This document shows, piece by piece, positions 5,863-7,621 of a DNA stretch of 7,621 bases (position 1 is the stretch's first letter; every line of letters starts with the position of its first letter). Source of the DNA: Christensenella sp. UBA1782 (GTDB lineage Bacteria; Bacillota; Clostridia; Christensenellales; DTU072); NCBI GenBank assembly GCA_002315475.1, contig DCGI01000092.1, forward strand, positions 1 to 7,621. The letters run 5' to 3'. The notes under the pieces were generated by a model. The model was not told where the DNA came from, made no database searches, and saw only the letters and a program-made list of their open reading frames with translations. Made by a program: the position numbers and the translations under genes.

Positions 5863-6318
5863 TTAGAGATAAAGCCAATAGATACAAGCGTCCTCGCCAT
5901 GATAATACCCTTTCCGCACGCCGACAAATCGAAACCCTTTCTTTTCATAAAGGCGACGGGCATTTTGATTACTTTCTCGCACTTCCAACGTAAAAGCTTT
6001 CACGCCCATGCGTTTACCCCGTTCCAGAAGTTCGTCCAAAATGGCTTTACCGATTCCTTGACGGCGATAGTCGGGATGAACGGCAATATTCAGAATATCG
6101 CCCTCCTCCATGACCTGCATGAACCCGCCGAAGCCTACGACGATACTTTTCGCTCCGGCATCTGCGTCGACGTCTTGCAGAGCGACGACGTAGCATTTAT
6201 TTTGGTCGTTTATCTCGGCTTTGTATAAGTTTTCGCTCCACCCGTCTTCGCCCAAACTCAGGGCATCTATGCGGGCAACCGCCGAATAATTGGTTTCGTT
6301 CAGGTCGGTAAAAATCAT
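5863..6318 (-). CDS. rimI: Ribosomal-protein S18 N-alpha-acetyltransferase RimI (GNAT family)
   Basis: 151 residues, the normal RimI length. GNAT N-acetyltransferase moving an acetyl group from acetyl-CoA to a protein N-terminus; the family's classical substrate is ribosomal protein S18. The acetyl-CoA loop is VHPDYRRQGIGKAIL (78-92), followed by LEVRESNQNARRLYEKKGF (115-133) and the RKGYYHGEDACIYW end, all hallmarks of RimI rather than a generic GNAT. The ATG at 6318 follows the tsaB stop by one base, with GGAA about 9 nt upstream, so translation is probably coupled to tsaB. It is last in the operon and is followed by a strong terminator. The position beside tsaB and tsaE is the usual bacterial arrangement and supports the name. 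Confidence 0.92.
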   Translation of the reverse strand: MIFTDLNETNYSAVARIDALSLGEDGWSENLYKAEINDQNKCYVVALQDVDADAGAKSIVVGFGGFMQVMEEGDILNIAVHPDYRRQGIGKAILDELLERGKRMGVKAFTLEVRESNQNARRLYEKKGFRFVGVRKGYYHGEDACIYWLYL

Positions 6319-6319
6319 T

Positions 6320-6880
6320 TCAGTTTATTCCCGTTTCGGCAGAAGAGCTCTTGATATAGAACGGTCGGGCACGTTTAACAAACTCTTTTCGTTGAAATTT
6401 TTCCACCGCTACGCTTAAAAGAGCTTCGGGCATGACGTCGTCTACGTAAATTTTCGGCAAAGGGCTGTTTTCCGTTTCTTCCTTCGTCATAAAAGAGTAT
6501 TCCTTTTTTCCGTCCACGAAAGAGCAAGCATAAAAATTATTATGCTTACAGTCCAACAAAGCCAACACGTTTCCGCCTATACAAACTTGTTCTAAAGAGG
6601 TCACTTCCACAACGGGTTTTTGCAGAGCGGTGGCAAAAGCGTTTATCGTAGCCACGCCGATACGTATGCCTGTAAAGGAACCGGGACCGACTATAACGGC
6701 AAAAGCGTCAAAATCGGCAAGTTTCTCACCTTGTTCCACGATATTTTTTTCGATAATGTCCAACAAAATCTTATTATGTGATTTCGGATCGGGTTCGGAA
6801 ACGTACTTTTTGATTTCTCCGTCCCGATAGGTACATACGCATAATTTTTTTCCCGACGAATCTATTGCGATGATTTTCAT
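6320..6880 (-). CDS. tsaB: tRNA threonylcarbamoyladenosine biosynthesis protein TsaB
   Basis: 186-residue ASKHA-fold, non-catalytic partner of TsaD in the t6A37 tRNA modification complex. It shows the N-terminal AIDSSGKKLCV strand (5-15), the SHNKILLDII helix (34-43), the signature VGPGSFTGIRIGVATI (64-79), the ALLDCKHNNFYA strand (107-118) and the C-terminal ARPFYIKSSSAE (171-182, like PxYxRxSxAE). It is shorter than most TsaB proteins (commonly about 220-240 residues); the missing length lies between the DCKHNNFYA strand and the C-terminal motif. The ATG at 6880 overlaps the tsaE stop in an ATGA junction, with GAGG just upstream. TsaD, its partner, is not in this window. The identification is firm. 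Confidence 0.92.
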   Translation of the reverse strand: MKIIAIDSSGKKLCVCTYRDGEIKKYVSEPDPKSHNKILLDIIEKNIVEQGEKLADFDAFAVIVGPGSFTGIRIGVATINAFATALQKPVVEVTSLEQVCIGGNVLALLDCKHNNFYACSFVDGKKEYSFMTKEETENSPLPKIYVDDVMPEALLSVAVEKFQRKEFVKRARPFYIKSSSAETGIN

Positions 6881-7621
6881 TTTTCCTCGATGGTTATTTT
6901 TCTCTTATTCTTACCCGTATATTCAAATACGATATTCAGCACCTTTCCCGGAAGCTCCGAAAACTTATTCCACTCGATGACGGTAATATCGTTTTCTTCA
7001 ATTTGTTCCAACAGTCCCAGTTCCGCCACGTCGTCTTCCGACTCAATCCGATACATATCCAAGTGATGAATATCGAATTTTCCATGATAGGTTTTCATAA
7101 TGGTAAAGGTAGGACTCGTCACCACCTCTTGCACGCCGAGTTCTTTACAAAGGGCTTTGGTAAAGGTGGTTTTTCCCACACCCAAATCTCCTGACAACAA
7201 CAAGAATTCTCCTCCGTGCAAAGTTTTCGCGACTTCTTTCGCTATCTCTTGCGTGTCCTTTTCGGATTTAGATACATAATACCCGTTTTCTTTTTTCGGT
7301 TTCATGACGATTTCCCAATGTAATATTTTAGACAGTCTCTTATAGACAAAAAACGTTACGATACCGACCAAAGACAGACGAAGAAGGTTAAACGGCAACA
7401 CACCGGCGCAAAGATAATACGCATAGAAATTCGACGCATTGATTTCGGGGTAGACAAGGGAACAAACACCGACCAAAGCGTCAAAATTGCCCCCGAAAAA
7501 GGCTTGCACGTAAAAAGGTACGGCAATAAGGTAATTAACCAAAACGGCAATCACGGAGGCAATACCGCCGCCGAAACACAAGGCAAGCAAAGCCGATTTT
7601 CTCGTCTTTTTCCTTTGATAC
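6877..7621 (-). CDS. tsaE: In-frame RibU-like riboflavin ECF S component + TsaE ATPase (5'-partial)
   Basis: One uninterrupted frame of 247 codons, open at the window's right edge. The first 105 or so residues are the C-terminal part of a RibU-type S component of an ECF vitamin transporter: membrane helices around the GGGIASVIAVLVNYLI and GVLPFNLLRLSLVGIVTFF stretches, then YKRLSKIL, a typical RibU end. Without a stop it continues into a full-length TsaE (142 aa from the ATG at 7305): Walker A SGDLGVGKTTF, SPTFTIM, HHLDMYR and IEWNKF, the ATPase that supports TsaB/TsaD in t6A synthesis. The join reads HWEIV-MKPKK. The RibU C-terminus is expected to be cytoplasmic, so a fusion would be topologically possible. 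TsaE could also start internally at 7305, with only GGGA 7 nt upstream. A single change in the Trp codon TGG (7317-7315) to a stop would separate the two. Both domains are firm; true fusion is uncertain. Confidence 0.88.
   Translation of the reverse strand, partial: YQRKKTRKSALLALCFGGGIASVIAVLVNYLIAVPFYVQAFFGGNFDALVGVCSLVYPEINASNFYAYYLCAGVLPFNLLRLSLVGIVTFFVYKRLSKILHWEIVMKPKKENGYYVSKSEKDTQEIAKEVAKTLHGGEFLLLSGDLGVGKTTFTKALCKELGVQEVVTSPTFTIMKTYHGKFDIHHLDMYRIESEDDVAELGLLEQIEENDITVIEWNKFSELPGKVLNIVFEYTGKNKRKITIEEK

Noticed and set aside
5675..5887. 70-aa minus-strand ORF crossing the end of rimI
   Set aside because: It overlaps rimI in another frame and reads through a strong intrinsic terminator; AT-rich low-complexity residues.
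5590..6228. 212-aa plus-strand ORF
   Set aside because: Its 3' half is antisense to rimI, whose motifs are clear; it crosses the rimI terminator and its product has no recognisable domain.

Overview
The window looks like a chromosomal segment of a low-to-mid G+C Bacillota, most likely a gut-type Clostridia. This is inferred from the family mix: an ECF-type riboflavin S component, a clostridial-style membrane-anchored MurF homologue, a tsaE-tsaB-rimI run, purine-rich Shine-Dalgarno sites and compact operons with 4-bp or few-base junctions. No rRNA, tRNA, CRISPR array or insertion sequence was seen. The assignment rests on protein motifs read by eye, not on database searches.

Layout. (1) 1-1296, plus strand: the C-terminal 431 residues of a large superfamily 1 helicase with a C-terminal restriction-endonuclease-like domain; the gene starts outside the window. 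(2) 1309-1345: a strong GC-rich hairpin between convergent genes, probably ending transcription from both sides. (3) 4916-1354, minus strand: a tightly packed operon of a possible 93-aa ORF, an alpha/beta hydrolase, a membrane-anchored MurF-like ligase and a D-Ala-D-Ala ligase-like ATP-grasp enzyme. All junctions overlap or nearly touch. (4) 4917-5799: about 880 bp without a secure gene, holding two doubtful short ORFs, a TTACAC/GTGTAA dyad and a TTTTCG/CGAAAA half-site cluster. (5) 5800-5823: an intrinsic terminator. (6) 7621-5863, minus strand: an in-frame RibU-TsaE ORF (open at the window edge), tsaB and rimI.

How the genes work together. TsaE and TsaB belong to the t6A tRNA-modification machinery (TsaB/TsaD/TsaE), and RimI is the N-terminal acetyltransferase commonly encoded beside them; tsaD is not in the window. 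In the second operon, a Ddl-type enzyme would make a D-Ala-D-Ala (or related) dipeptide and the MurF-type enzyme would join it to a peptidoglycan stem peptide. The MurF homologue has no recognisable UDP-MurNAc-tripeptide-binding first domain; about 150 residues of membrane segments stand in its place. The Ddl homologue departs from the canonical acceptor-site motif. Together with the hydrolase, this looks like an accessory or alternative cell-wall precursor module rather than the housekeeping pair. The most unusual single feature is the uninterrupted reading frame joining the riboflavin S component to TsaE.
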